A DNA stretch of 64,000 nt from NCBI GenBank assembly GCA_964485095.1, contig CAZAIB010000002.1, positions 71,351-135,350 on the forward strand, given 5' to 3'. Position numbers and translations under genes: made by a program. The notes beneath the pieces are model-generated. The model did no database searches. It was not told the origin of the DNA and was given only the letters and a program-made list of their open reading frames with translations. Positions 28,801 to 36,327 of the stretch are shown piece by piece. This DNA is from CAYNWT01 sp964485095. GTDB lineage: Bacteria > Planctomycetota > Planctomycetia > Planctomycetales > Planctomycetaceae. Each line of letters begins with the position of its first letter. Within the stretch, counting starts at the first letter, position 1.

Positions 28801-28864
28801 CATCATCGAACGCACCCGCAGCTCACGACGGGCTCCGTCGGGTGCAGGACTGGGTTTCTTCTAA
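22820..28864 (+). CDS. Giant VIT/VWA protein with FecR-like N-terminus, duplicated domains and TPR end
   Basis: 2014 aa (GTG at 22820; ATG at 22832 is possible). Order of parts: short signal-like start; FecR-like beta region (about 30-160); VIT domain (about 195-320, with VALVQIDQVFYNPYG and EGTFVFNLPTGASV); a VWA-like fold (about 430-600) whose metal site is degenerate (GDSSDRG); the LWAQRRLEDLA and LLSPRTAFLVLE segments usual after VIT/VWA. Two STN/secretin-like repeats follow (about 890-985 and 1005-1125), then a Gly-rich linker (1146-1210). Two copies of a RPPALWQ-(M/A)-x-DGEGGS repeat come next, then TPR-like helices. An envelope role is inferred. It follows two TPM genes by 260 bp. Confidence 0.8.
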   Translation: MSATMFCLLNLCAIFLTSDSPVDTQLTAADDVIAVRQADGEWSFPAAGDAIALPAEIRSPVVGTSQVKLGEGRVRLGPDSAIGLSTLATDPDTIEVNLTRGSCLINAMRPTIVRVDGTQVSLEAGSTATCVVHSDGLIFRLDAGAATLANESLKPGPAVLVQDDKTRAAPAFVDPFQKQSQGTGQLLVRDPQADSSVRLNLVRYHVNVVLMPPVALVQIDQVFYNPYGRMQEGTFVFNLPTGASVSRFGMYTAPDQLIEGELIERRRASSIYESIVRRRRDPAILEQIGDNLFRMRVFPVFARDTKRVLLDYTVPLHSTDGKFSFELPLVTDLKPIHDFRITGSIRPPVDAKGVTTNHDIQLDAQDDGRVTFDWKKNRYQPTDDLRVEFRQPPTKEPIIRSWRAKPSSPDWFHVITVPQSAIPKTPNDERPLDVLIVGDSSDRGRKFRTAIQKTTATVLESLKSDDRFCIGGADINWHRHTEWLEPKAAATALELQRKDLSMGQSKPHRALESAADEFTDRPENRRRVVIYIGAGDSDGGAQTDGLSTRFAELGIEFSAVLMKAWAQEKPAMDRLAQRTGGRLFERPREDRLAAGNWFRHVLSRFATSRSVTSATIGSAEPKDVFVRNSSSGGSTHIFARSRAGSKVKLEIAAGRGSSSAQQAWTLPQNNSDDTFTGRLWAQRRLEDLAAELKRTPDNKQAAGNMVKLSQEWSLLSPRTAFLVLESEADYKHWNINRKRRRRYWKPAEKLEAIPIPEELRQLAWDAQGRQKKRKPVSTAGAIAEATRLMRHSLWSAAIDELDRVQPNTPQTAREILDLRTRIREAQQQQIFLTQHESLAEWFDRTRYSARKLLLPRSQAVGYGSSSPEFRRYFPQASKMLQKVPGRIPRMDGRGLMNWVERKTGVPVLWDHLAMEELQIEDPEDVEFELRGTRPLTLKNALKNLLVVDDVDEPLTFMQKRNAIVLTTQAEAADEANYDTRVLPVHDLLDLNRRASRGQLVNPFIDIEDDFRARVREKLQRPIVCDGEDITLQEWADVLAEHLGENVLLDPLALEELRLERDTVVEPAHRGHDISLSHAMEFKNVDEPLTLLPKGEAVWITTLAEADDEANYTTKVYPVGALLTEFPAEEAEARGLGPFGWGTSGWLGAGGGGFGGGGLGGGGFGVGGFGGGGGGLGGGGLGGGGLGGGGLGGGGLGGGGLGGGGGLGGGGISPPQTAPAGVGISGLEDDSAEPVQEQVADDSKLASEDLAGTAIEDLPIEPASERIVDFQELMDAIRSASRPPALWQMDDGEGGSMAPFLPSLSLIVRQNKGAHRLIEKLLDDLKRQPPVAGLIPATPKRSYYQFLTDLIRTQTRPPALWQAEDGEGGSVLANTARGSLIIRQSGEVHEQIYNLLTRLRRSVVNQKAKAGALKFQYFEKSDWQMTAVTEAELTTLKVRNEPGTGHWRHSTSDAMETVAIHRTDELLRGRIGAIETNVSGPQVKTIWPDLRLLEETTDSDAAKQALDIALPWLPHRSNQELARMFEITETAQDDSTVTLKMQIASSNHNFVTAEYVKDTGRLRSWTVNINGQRTYRLRFQYANNLQTVSVVFPELHTETWTAQANAFDFNEADETYVLHKPAPAVTVNSPAQPKFTRMLKALNSGDASAAVRLADQILEAHPNHALTLFLKAQCHDYSSLAVTRAEALSYLKTAAKNQTIVRWLDKTEFGFLTSYEAYELQSTLPTKARTNDDRQRLAELALQAHRPANALEQLDAIQDMKPTHKLINLRVKALLEQGELEKLTSIVEDLSRSDFDDTSLLEVASLLRARRRPSLTETILSAILKRYDGKQVPQEILRHCAYRSSYPKRAERLFALLQALPKNRRTARRTATGELIDCFQDSSHAVKALQFAKQTPDHSLRVALIAKAEYLGASNATVAEMLLPSLQHGDVSDRQLNWLSHQIYFNQSTVTKYVEHVEARIRHGNHVTSRMYSMLESAYLQVDKANLAPRARSQAIIERTRSSRRAPSGAGLGFF
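26341..26430 (+). repeat. 15-bp minisatellite encoding the Gly-rich linker
   Basis: About six units of a 15-base repeat (CTTGG(C/T)GGCGG(T/C)GGA) encode LGGGG. Units differ only at third positions. It lies inside the giant VIT/VWA gene and is a likely site of length change. Confidence 0.8.
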
Positions 28865-28945
28865 GACGGCCAATCGAATACACAAGAACTGGCCGGCCGA
28901 TTGAAAACGCCAACAGCGTTTCGCAATGCCTTCGGCGTTGACGTG

Positions 28946-29848
28946 CTAACTACTCGCGCTGCGGTAGCTCTTGAGTGACCAAGTGAAGGCGATTCGGGAT
29001 ACGAATAGGCCTGCGATGGCCCCCACTGCGGCGATGACGAAGAACTGCGGCTGTTCGACAGTCTTGACCAGTGCCTTTGCGGGCACTGTTACGACCAGCA
29101 GGATGGGCACGATGTAGGTGAATGCAAACTGCACCACGTCGGCGCCTTCGATGACGTTGGCTTTGGTTCCGTTGTAAATCTCGCGAGGATAGCGAGCGAA
29201 AATGGTGATGTAGAACCAAAAATCGTAGAGCCCCTGGTTCCGTCCGAACCAAACGCTGGTCGCGGCCAGAGTGATCATGAGGCTGTAGAAAAACGTCACG
29301 GCGACCGCAACGTATGCGAAGTACACGACCACCTGCATCACCGCAATCGGTTCGCCAATCTGATACAGAGCGTAACTCAGCAGGCCCAGGGCCAGAACCA
29401 CCTGGTTCAGCATTGCCAGGTTGACTTTCTCGAACGAGATCAGGAATTGCGTGTCGATAGGTTTAAGCAGCGCGAAGTCCAGATTGCCGGTACGGATAAG
29501 CTCACTAAAGTTGGCGCAGTTGGGCATGAAGAACGTCTCGACGATCGCGTTAATCAGCATGCCCGTCGCCATGAACGCAAAGTATTCGGCTCGCGTCCAG
29601 CTATTGATCACGTCCACGTTTCCGTAAATGAGTTCAAACAGCGTCACCTGAGCGAAGAACCAAAACGCGCGGGTGATGACCTGAATAATGAAGTTCGCGC
29701 GGAACGTCATTTCGCGGACTAGCGCGTTCCTGAGGAAGGTCATCAGGACACGAAAGTACCCACTGACTCCCAGCGGATAGCGTTCGACGACGATGCGTGG
29801 GTTAGCAGCCGGAGAGTTCGACACCGCGGTCTCCGGAAACAATTTCAC
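28946..29848 (-). CDS. ABC-2 type transporter permease (COG3694 type)
   Basis: 300 aa with six hydrophobic segments. The family pattern is YFRVLMTFLRNALVREMTFRANF, a long middle with TGNLDFALLKPI (the DUF990/ABC-2 signature), and a C-terminal TWSLKSYRSASS. The reading frame starts inside the 3' end of purM (47-bp overlap); starts further in are also possible. This membrane half normally pairs with a second permease and an ATPase, which are not seen in this window. The substrate is unknown. Confidence 0.85.
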   Translation of the reverse strand: MKLFPETAVSNSPAANPRIVVERYPLGVSGYFRVLMTFLRNALVREMTFRANFIIQVITRAFWFFAQVTLFELIYGNVDVINSWTRAEYFAFMATGMLINAIVETFFMPNCANFSELIRTGNLDFALLKPIDTQFLISFEKVNLAMLNQVVLALGLLSYALYQIGEPIAVMQVVVYFAYVAVAVTFFYSLMITLAATSVWFGRNQGLYDFWFYITIFARYPREIYNGTKANVIEGADVVQFAFTYIVPILLVVTVPAKALVKTVEQPQFFVIAAVGAIAGLFVSRIAFTWSLKSYRSASS

Positions 29849-30854
29849 CGATCATCCAGTTGTCGATTTCGTGCTTGGTTGCGAGCGTCTGAATCGCATC
29901 GGCCGCGTCGGGGCGAACGACGACTGTCAGCCCGATGCCCATGTTGAATACTCGGTACATTTCGTCAATCGCGACGTTGCCCAATCCCTGCACCCACGTA
30001 AATGGCGCCGGCGTGTTCCAGGTTGAGCAGTCAATTTTCGCTTTGCAGTTGTCCGGCAAAATGCGTTCCACATTCTCAGGCAATCCGCCACCGGTGATGT
30101 GCGCGATAGAACCCATGGACTCGTAAGGAACTGTGTCGATGACTTCGTTCACAAACCCGTTGTAGATTTTCGTGGGAGTCAGCAGGACGTCGCCGACAGA
30201 TTGGCCGATGTCGCCGGCGGCATCGTTGACCGTCAGTCCGGCGCGTTCGAACACGGCTTTGCGAATGAGACTGAAACCGTTGGAGTGGAACCCGGACGAA
30301 GCCAGACCCACAATCTTGTCGCCCGGTTGGATGGCTTTGGTGCCGTCCAGGATCTTCGATCGTTCGACCACGCCGACACAGAAGCCGGCCATGTCCAAAT
30401 CGCCTTCAGCGTACAGGTCGGGCATGATGGCCGTTTCGCCGCCCAACAATGCGGCTCCCGCCTGCACGCAACCTTCCGTCACGCCTTCTACCAAGTTCAC
30501 AATCAGGTCCGGGTTGTCTTTTCCAAGCGCGATGTAGTCCAGGAAGAACAACGGCTTCGCGCCCAGGCACGCGATGTCGTTAGAACACATGGCGACCAGG
30601 TCGATGCCGATGGTGTTGAACTTCTGAGCGTGAATGCCGACTTTGACTTTGGTTCCAACTCCGTCCGAACCGGAAACCAATACGGGATCGTCGTACTGCC
30701 CGGCATCGCCCAGACGGAACAGACCACCGAAGCCGCCCGGCATTTCCATGACGCCGGGGCGTTTGGTTTTGGCCAGCAATCCGGGCAGCCGTTGCATGGC
30801 CTTTTGATAGAGATCCAGATCGACGCCGGATTCTTTGTAACTCAGTTCTGACAA
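29802..30854 (-). CDS. purM: Phosphoribosylformylglycinamidine cyclo-ligase
   Basis: 350 aa, the normal length. It makes AIR from FGAM with ATP in de novo purine synthesis (cytosol). Recognised from YKESGVDLD at the start, SGSDGVGTKVKVG, AMCSNDIACLGAKPLFFLDY, LGGETAIMPDLY, LASSGFHSNGFSLIR and IAHITGGGLPENV. The start is a TTG; a stop codon lies close upstream and no ATG is available. The ABC-2 permease gene overlaps its 3' end. Confidence 0.96.
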   Translation of the reverse strand: MSELSYKESGVDLDLYQKAMQRLPGLLAKTKRPGVMEMPGGFGGLFRLGDAGQYDDPVLVSGSDGVGTKVKVGIHAQKFNTIGIDLVAMCSNDIACLGAKPLFFLDYIALGKDNPDLIVNLVEGVTEGCVQAGAALLGGETAIMPDLYAEGDLDMAGFCVGVVERSKILDGTKAIQPGDKIVGLASSGFHSNGFSLIRKAVFERAGLTVNDAAGDIGQSVGDVLLTPTKIYNGFVNEVIDTVPYESMGSIAHITGGGLPENVERILPDNCKAKIDCSTWNTPAPFTWVQGLGNVAIDEMYRVFNMGIGLTVVVRPDAADAIQTLATKHEIDNWMIGEIVSGDRGVELSGC

Positions 30855-31015
30855 GACTCGTATCCGCTACATGTGAAGTTGGCTGGCCATTGTGGCAGAT
30901 TCTGTTTCGCAAACAACGACCGCGAAGCACTCGCGGCAGAATGTGCCGGAAAGAAGACCACTTCACCAATCAATCGGTTCAGCGGTAACCTGCCGACACG
31001 TTCAAGGAGGAACAA

Positions 31016-31261
31016 ATGGGTCGAATTTCAAGTGCTTTGGCAATCGTGGCAGTGTTGGTGATTCCCGGTTGCCTTGCAATCGGCAACGGCGGCGGTGGCG
31101 AAGCCACAATGGCTGACGAAATCCGCGAACTCGAAGATCTTCGAGACGACGGAAAGATCAATCACCACCAATATCAAGCTGGCGTGAACAAGATTCTGTA
31201 TTCGCCAGAGGTGGCGGTTCCGCAGGCAACGCCATACCAGCAGCAATACGTCCCGCAGTAG
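31016..31261 (+). CDS. Small SHOCT-type lipoprotein
   Basis: 81 aa with a strong AGGAGG site before the ATG. The signal ends in the lipobox VIPGC. The middle EIRELEDLRDDGKINHHQY is a SHOCT-like short helical hairpin (L-x-x-L-x-x-x-G-x-I-x-x-x-x-Y). A Pro/Gln/Tyr-rich tail closes it. Lipid anchoring outside the cytoplasm is inferred. It stands alone. Confidence 0.8.
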   Translation: MGRISSALAIVAVLVIPGCLAIGNGGGGEATMADEIRELEDLRDDGKINHHQYQAGVNKILYSPEVAVPQATPYQQQYVPQ

Positions 31262-31355
31262 TTCTTCGTAGCGATGGCGGCAACGAGTTCTTTGAGCCCG
31301 AGTCCTGGAACTTTAAATGGTAGAGGACTTTGGGACTTGTAGCCTCGTCCACTAC

Positions 31356-32855
31356 CTATTTTCGTCGGCGCGGCTTTGGTTTGAAGGTCGCTCCGTTATC
31401 GGCGGGCATTGATGCGTTCCATTTGACGACCGCGTCGCTTAGCCGATCTGCGACTGCCGGATGTTCAGCGGCGACGTTGGTTGATTCTTTCGAATCAGAT
31501 TCCAGATCGAACAACAGTCGGTCGGTTCCATCGTACTCGCACAGTAGTTTCCACTTCCCGTCGCGAACCGCCAGGTCGGGGAGATCGTCAACACCGTAGA
31601 ACCGATCGCGATCGGGCGGCCGACGAAAGAACAACGGCTTCCGGCGCGAGGCTGTCGACTTCCCCAGCAGTACATCCGGAAGCGGTTCGCCATCGAACTC
31701 CGTCCCGGCGGGTGCTTCGACTCCGGTGATCCTTAGAAGAGACGGAACCAGGTCGATCGCAGAGAACACTGATGTTCGGTTCACGAAACCGGCGCGGTCT
31801 TTGGGAATGAGGCCCGGTCCCCACACAACCAGTGACGAACGCACGCCGCCTTCGAACAGCATGGTCTTGAGCCCGCGGAACTTTCCAGCGGACCCCGCGC
31901 CCTGTTCCGGGCCGTTGTCGCTGCACACCAGTATCAGGGTGTTGTCTCGTAATTGTTTGTCTCTGCGGATGTAGTCGAACAGCACGCCAAGCTGTTCGTC
32001 CATCGTGTCCAGCACGCCGTGGTACAGAGTTCGTTTCGTGCCGTCACCTCGCCGGGCCGCGGGTGGGAAGAACGGTGAGTGCACATCGTCGGGCCATAGG
32101 TTGATGTAAAACGGTTTGCCGGCCGCCTGTGAGTCTCTTACGAAGTTCAGGGCGGCTGCGGTAAATCGCTCGGTCACCAGCGAACGATCTTCCCAGGTAA
32201 TTTCGCCGCGTCCCAGCGTGTCACTGCCGAGCGTGTGTCGTTTTGGTTTTTTCCCGTCATACGCGTCTTTCAGAGCCAACACGCGCGGGCCGAGACCTTC
32301 GAAGTTGGTCAACGATTTGTCGAATCCGTATTCCGTTATTAGCGGAGCCTCACCAACATCGCGCTGACCGCCCATGTGCCACTTACCAAAATGCCCGGTG
32401 GCGTACCCCGCGTCGTTTAGCATTCTGGCCAGCATCGGCGCTTTCAAGTCCAGCCACTGCGCTATGCCTCGGTCGTTGTTACTTTTCCGATTGTTTAGGT
32501 ACGAGGTGATCCGCCACCGCGTCGGATACTGACCGGTTGAGATTGCAACTCGCGATGGCGAACAGATTGGAGAGTTCACGTAGAACTGTTCGAACCGAAT
32601 TCCCTCGGCTGCCAGGCGATCGATGCTCTGCGTCGTAACCTCTCGATTCCCAAAGCACGAGAAGTCGCCCCAGCCCATATCGTCAACGAAGACAAGCAAA
32701 ATGTTGTGTTTGGTTTGACCTGACGAGTTTGGTGACGCTGCGAATGCGACGGGGGTCCTTGGCAGGAACACCAGACAGGCGAACAGCGTGGAGTGAATCA
32801 ACCGACTTTTTGTAGTTGTGCGGATACCCGAAGTGACCGCCAATTGTACGGACAT
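31356..32855 (-). CDS. Secreted sulfatase
   Basis: 499 aa. A signal peptide ends near AFAAS, then the sulfatase core begins. The formylglycine-type active site is C98-S-P-S-R102 and metal-binding DD lies at 58-59 (FVDDMGWGD). Further motifs are GKWHMGG, a GPEQG segment, and the C-terminal FDLESDSKE. It hydrolyses sulfate esters, in planctomycetes often on algal polysaccharides; the substrate is not known. A formylglycine-generating enzyme is needed but not in the window. It diverges from the RTX surface-protein gene. Confidence 0.93.
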   Translation of the reverse strand: MSVQLAVTSGIRTTTKSRLIHSTLFACLVFLPRTPVAFAASPNSSGQTKHNILLVFVDDMGWGDFSCFGNREVTTQSIDRLAAEGIRFEQFYVNSPICSPSRVAISTGQYPTRWRITSYLNNRKSNNDRGIAQWLDLKAPMLARMLNDAGYATGHFGKWHMGGQRDVGEAPLITEYGFDKSLTNFEGLGPRVLALKDAYDGKKPKRHTLGSDTLGRGEITWEDRSLVTERFTAAALNFVRDSQAAGKPFYINLWPDDVHSPFFPPAARRGDGTKRTLYHGVLDTMDEQLGVLFDYIRRDKQLRDNTLILVCSDNGPEQGAGSAGKFRGLKTMLFEGGVRSSLVVWGPGLIPKDRAGFVNRTSVFSAIDLVPSLLRITGVEAPAGTEFDGEPLPDVLLGKSTASRRKPLFFRRPPDRDRFYGVDDLPDLAVRDGKWKLLCEYDGTDRLLFDLESDSKESTNVAAEHPAVADRLSDAVVKWNASMPADNGATFKPKPRRRK

Positions 32856-32977
32856 CAGACTTGCCTGTAGATAATGACCTGATCAGAGTGGAGTTGTTCC
32901 AACTTTCGGAACGGAGAGTTTATCTGATTCTCGCCGGTTGGGCCGTCGGCACCCCCCTAAAAAAGGTGAGGTAAACG

Positions 32978-35272
32978 ATGACTAGACGGCGAAGAAGAAA
33001 ACCGGGCTTGCAGAACGTTACATCGCAGGTTTTGGAAGATCGGGCGCTGCTTTCAGCAGGTAGCTTGGATGGGAGTTTCGCGAACGGCGGTATATTGGAG
33101 TCGTCAACTCCCTCAAATCGGGCAGTGGACGTAGAGCTCCAGGATGACGGCAAAATTGTTTTCGGGACCAGAGGCTCGCAAGTTGTGCGCCTGCTGGATG
33201 ACGGAAGTCCTGATGATTCTTTTGGGACGAATGGCGTTGTTTCTCTGAATGGACCAGTCTCGGATGTAGAGCTTCTGGATGATGGTCGAATCCTCGTCGT
33301 TGCTGGTTCTGACAATTCCAACGGCAATGAGCTATATCGGCTGAATGTCGATGGTTCAATCGATACCACGTTCGCCACGAATGGCTCCTTTGATATCGCC
33401 GGGCAGACAACGACAGCGAACGCGGTTACCGTCGATGACCAGGGGCGAGTCCTGTTTTACGTGTCGCTCCCAAACACATTCGTGCAGGGAAACAACTTCG
33501 GCGTCCTGGGTCGGCTCACCCCAGATGGCACCCTGGACCTCTCGTTTGGTTTTAATGGCGTGGCGAATCAAATCGGCACAACGGGGACGTTGGCTGATAT
33601 CGAGGTCGACTCGGACGGCAATATCCTTGTTGCGGATGGCACGTTGGCACGCTTCGATACGAACGGTAACCCGGACTCGACATTCTCTGGTGATGGCGTC
33701 GCAGGCGAAGGCAACCGTCTGGTGGACGTTGCTGTGTCTGACTCGGGAACCGTCTATGCTTCGGGTGTCGATATAGATTCGGGTGTTGGGGTACTATTCG
33801 CCTACGACTCGGCCGGTACTGAAGTGGCATCCGCGACCCATGCCTCCTACATGCTATTGGACGTTGCAATCCAGTCGGACGGCGGTGTAGTCGCGGCGGG
33901 TGGCACGTTTCATTCCATAGACGAACCTGCTTTTATCGTCCGCTACGATGAAGACCTCAATATTGACACCGCTTATGGGTCGCCACAGGTAGGCCCGAAC
34001 ACAAGTCTGGTCGACGTCGAAGCAGACGCCACTGATCGTATTGTTGGCGTTGGCTCTACAGCTGACGGAGAGTACCTGGTGACCCGCTTTACCGCTCCGA
34101 ACAAGGCGCCCGTGGCGATTGATGACACGGCGAGTATCACTGAGGATGCGAACCCGAATACGGTGACTGGTGACGTGGTTGCCAACGACACCGACGTAAA
34201 CGGCGACACCCTGGTCGTCGCTGAAGTCGATGGTGTTGCCGCAAATGTCGGTTCAACCCTTTCGCTGAACTACGGCACAGTCGTCATTCATTCCGACGGT
34301 ACTTACACCTACACCCTGGATAGCAGCCACGATGCCGTTCAGGCACTTAACACTGGCGAGGCATTGGTGGAAACCGCTGTGACGTACACCGTGGACGATG
34401 GAAATGGTGAGCTCTCAACGGCGAGTCTAACCATCACCATCGCAGGTGCGGATGAAGCAGCTGGTCCGGTTCAGTTGGTGGATGGCGAGCTGATCATCAC
34501 GGGTACCGACGGCGATGATACTGTGGCGGTCACTGCTACTAACGGCGTCATTACCGTCACCTATTCCGGTCTGCCTCCTCAGACCTTCAACGAAAGCGAT
34601 GTTGATAGCATCAATGTTTCTCTTGGAGACGGTGATGATTCGATCCGAGTCGACTTCACTGACGTGCCTGCCAACATTAGTGGTGGAGCGGGCGATGACT
34701 TCCTGGACGGCTCGCGTGGTGATGACGTCTTAGACGGCGGTCCTGGCAACGACACGCTTGAGGGCTTCTCAGGCAACGACACGCTGATCGGAGGCGAGGG
34801 CGATGACTTGATCCTGGGCAGCACCGGCGACGACCTGCTGCTGGGTGGTTCAGGTAACGATACCTTGTTCGGCCAGAGCGGCGCCGATGTGATTCAGGGT
34901 GGTGATGGCAACGATGGTATTTCTGGTGGCAGCGGGGGTGACCTGCTTGTCGGCGGCAACGGCGGCGACGCGATCAATGCCGGCTCGGGTGGCGACATCC
35001 TGTTCGGTGGCCGGGTGACATTGTCGGACCCCGATCTTCGCCTGATTCTGGACGAATGGACTTCTGGTCGAACTTACGCGACCCGCGTCAACAACATTCG
35101 CACAGGCTCCGGACCGATTCTTAACGGTGTCCAGATTATCAATGGTGTGAACGTTCTGAACGACAACGCCCGTGATCTGTTGTTCGGAAACACCGGACGA
35201 GACTGGTACTTCGCCTCAGGTGGCGACGTGTTGTTCGGCCGCTCGATCTTCGAAGAGCTCGACATCATCTAG
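32978..35272 (+). CDS. Large surface protein: Delta-60 repeats, VCBS domain and RTX Ca-binding repeats
   Basis: 764 aa with GGTGAGG before the ATG. The N-terminus is basic and carries the planctomycete LEDRALLS motif (residues 19-26). At least five Delta-60 repeats follow (about 28-380), of the form G-x-x-D-x-(S/T)-F-x-x-x-G. A VCBS/cadherin-like domain comes next (about 385-490: DDTASITEDANPNTVTGDV, then TYTVDDGNGE). About a dozen hemolysin-type nonapeptides (567-678, GGxGxDxLx) would bind Ca2+. Secretion to the cell surface is inferred. A strong terminator ends the gene. Confidence 0.88.
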   Translation: MTRRRRRKPGLQNVTSQVLEDRALLSAGSLDGSFANGGILESSTPSNRAVDVELQDDGKIVFGTRGSQVVRLLDDGSPDDSFGTNGVVSLNGPVSDVELLDDGRILVVAGSDNSNGNELYRLNVDGSIDTTFATNGSFDIAGQTTTANAVTVDDQGRVLFYVSLPNTFVQGNNFGVLGRLTPDGTLDLSFGFNGVANQIGTTGTLADIEVDSDGNILVADGTLARFDTNGNPDSTFSGDGVAGEGNRLVDVAVSDSGTVYASGVDIDSGVGVLFAYDSAGTEVASATHASYMLLDVAIQSDGGVVAAGGTFHSIDEPAFIVRYDEDLNIDTAYGSPQVGPNTSLVDVEADATDRIVGVGSTADGEYLVTRFTAPNKAPVAIDDTASITEDANPNTVTGDVVANDTDVNGDTLVVAEVDGVAANVGSTLSLNYGTVVIHSDGTYTYTLDSSHDAVQALNTGEALVETAVTYTVDDGNGELSTASLTITIAGADEAAGPVQLVDGELIITGTDGDDTVAVTATNGVITVTYSGLPPQTFNESDVDSINVSLGDGDDSIRVDFTDVPANISGGAGDDFLDGSRGDDVLDGGPGNDTLEGFSGNDTLIGGEGDDLILGSTGDDLLLGGSGNDTLFGQSGADVIQGGDGNDGISGGSGGDLLVGGNGGDAINAGSGGDILFGGRVTLSDPDLRLILDEWTSGRTYATRVNNIRTGSGPILNGVQIINGVNVLNDNARDLLFGNTGRDWYFASGGDVLFGRSIFEELDII

Positions 35273-35350
35273 TGCCTGCCAGACCTTACGTTGGAGATCG
35301 ACTGGCGATTGCCGCCTGTCGTCGCTAACAACAGGTTTTGAACCGATGCA

Positions 35351-35382
35351 AGGCTCGGCTGTTCATCAGCCGAGCCTTTTTT
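35351..35382 (+). terminator. Rho-independent terminator
   Basis: A 10-bp perfect stem (35351-35360 with 35368-35377) is followed by a T-run to 35382. It ends the RTX surface-protein gene. Confidence 0.9.
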
Positions 35383-35529
35383 GTTCCAGGCGGCCCTATT
35401 TAGAGCCGTATTCGAAGGGAACCAGCACCAAATTGCCGAGCGTCATTCCAACGGCTACAGTGTTTCTTTACTCGCCCAACGCGGGCGGTTCCTGTCTCCA
35501 CCGTCGCAGTCGCGACTCCGAAGTCTTCG

Positions 35530-36315
35530 ATGCTAGCCAAGCGAATTATTCCCTGTCTCGACGTGCACAACGGTCGTGTTGTGAAGGGTGTCAACTTTGT
35601 CGATCTGCGCGATGCTGGCGACCCGGTTGAGATCGCAAAGAACTACGAACGACAGGGCGCGGATGAACTGGTGTTTCTGGACATCACCGCCAGCCACGAA
35701 AAACGCGACATTATTATCGATGTCGTGAAACGGACGTCAGAAGTCATCTTTATGCCGCTGACTGTCGGTGGCGGAATCCGAACGCTGGACGACATTCGCA
35801 GTTTGTTGAAAGCAGGCTGCGACAAAGTGTCGATCAATTCTTCAGCCGTCACTGATCCGGACTTCGTGCGCGAAGCTGCACTTCGGTTCGGTAGTCAGTG
35901 CATCGTTGTAAACATCGATCCCAAGCGAGTTCAAAAAGACGGCAAAGAGTTTTGGGACGTGCACATCAATGGCGGCCGCAAACCAACCGGGCTTGAGGCG
36001 GTTCAGTGGGCGCAAGAAGTGGAACAGTTGGGTGCTGGTGAAATTGTGCTGACATGCATGGATGCCGACGGAACCAAAGACGGTTACGACCTGGAAATCA
36101 CTCGGGCCGTGGCCGACGCGGTCAGGGTGCCGGTTGTCGCCAGTGGAGGAGCCGGTTCTCCTCATCACCTGTTTGAAGCTGTCACTGACGGTGCAGCAAG
36201 TGCGGCTTTGGCTGCCAGCATCTTTCACTACGGTGAATACACGATAGAAGAAACGAAACGGTATCTCGCAGAGCGTGATGTTCCGGTAAGATTTAACCCG
36301 GTCATCTCGGAATAA
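35530..36315 (+). CDS. hisF: Imidazole glycerol phosphate synthase, cyclase subunit
   Basis: 261 aa TIM barrel. It forms IGP and AICAR from PRFAR and ammonia supplied by HisH, in histidine synthesis. The catalytic aspartates are in place: D11 (IIPCLDV) and D130 (VVNIDPKRV). GGGIR (80-84), GTKDG and SGGAGSP at the phosphate site are also present. The ATG has no clear Shine-Dalgarno. The next gene begins 12 bp later, so they may be co-transcribed. hisH is not in the window. Confidence 0.97.
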   Translation: MLAKRIIPCLDVHNGRVVKGVNFVDLRDAGDPVEIAKNYERQGADELVFLDITASHEKRDIIIDVVKRTSEVIFMPLTVGGGIRTLDDIRSLLKAGCDKVSINSSAVTDPDFVREAALRFGSQCIVVNIDPKRVQKDGKEFWDVHINGGRKPTGLEAVQWAQEVEQLGAGEIVLTCMDADGTKDGYDLEITRAVADAVRVPVVASGGAGSPHHLFEAVTDGAASAALAASIFHYGEYTIEETKRYLAERDVPVRFNPVISE

Positions 36316-36327
36316 GGAACAGCAGCA

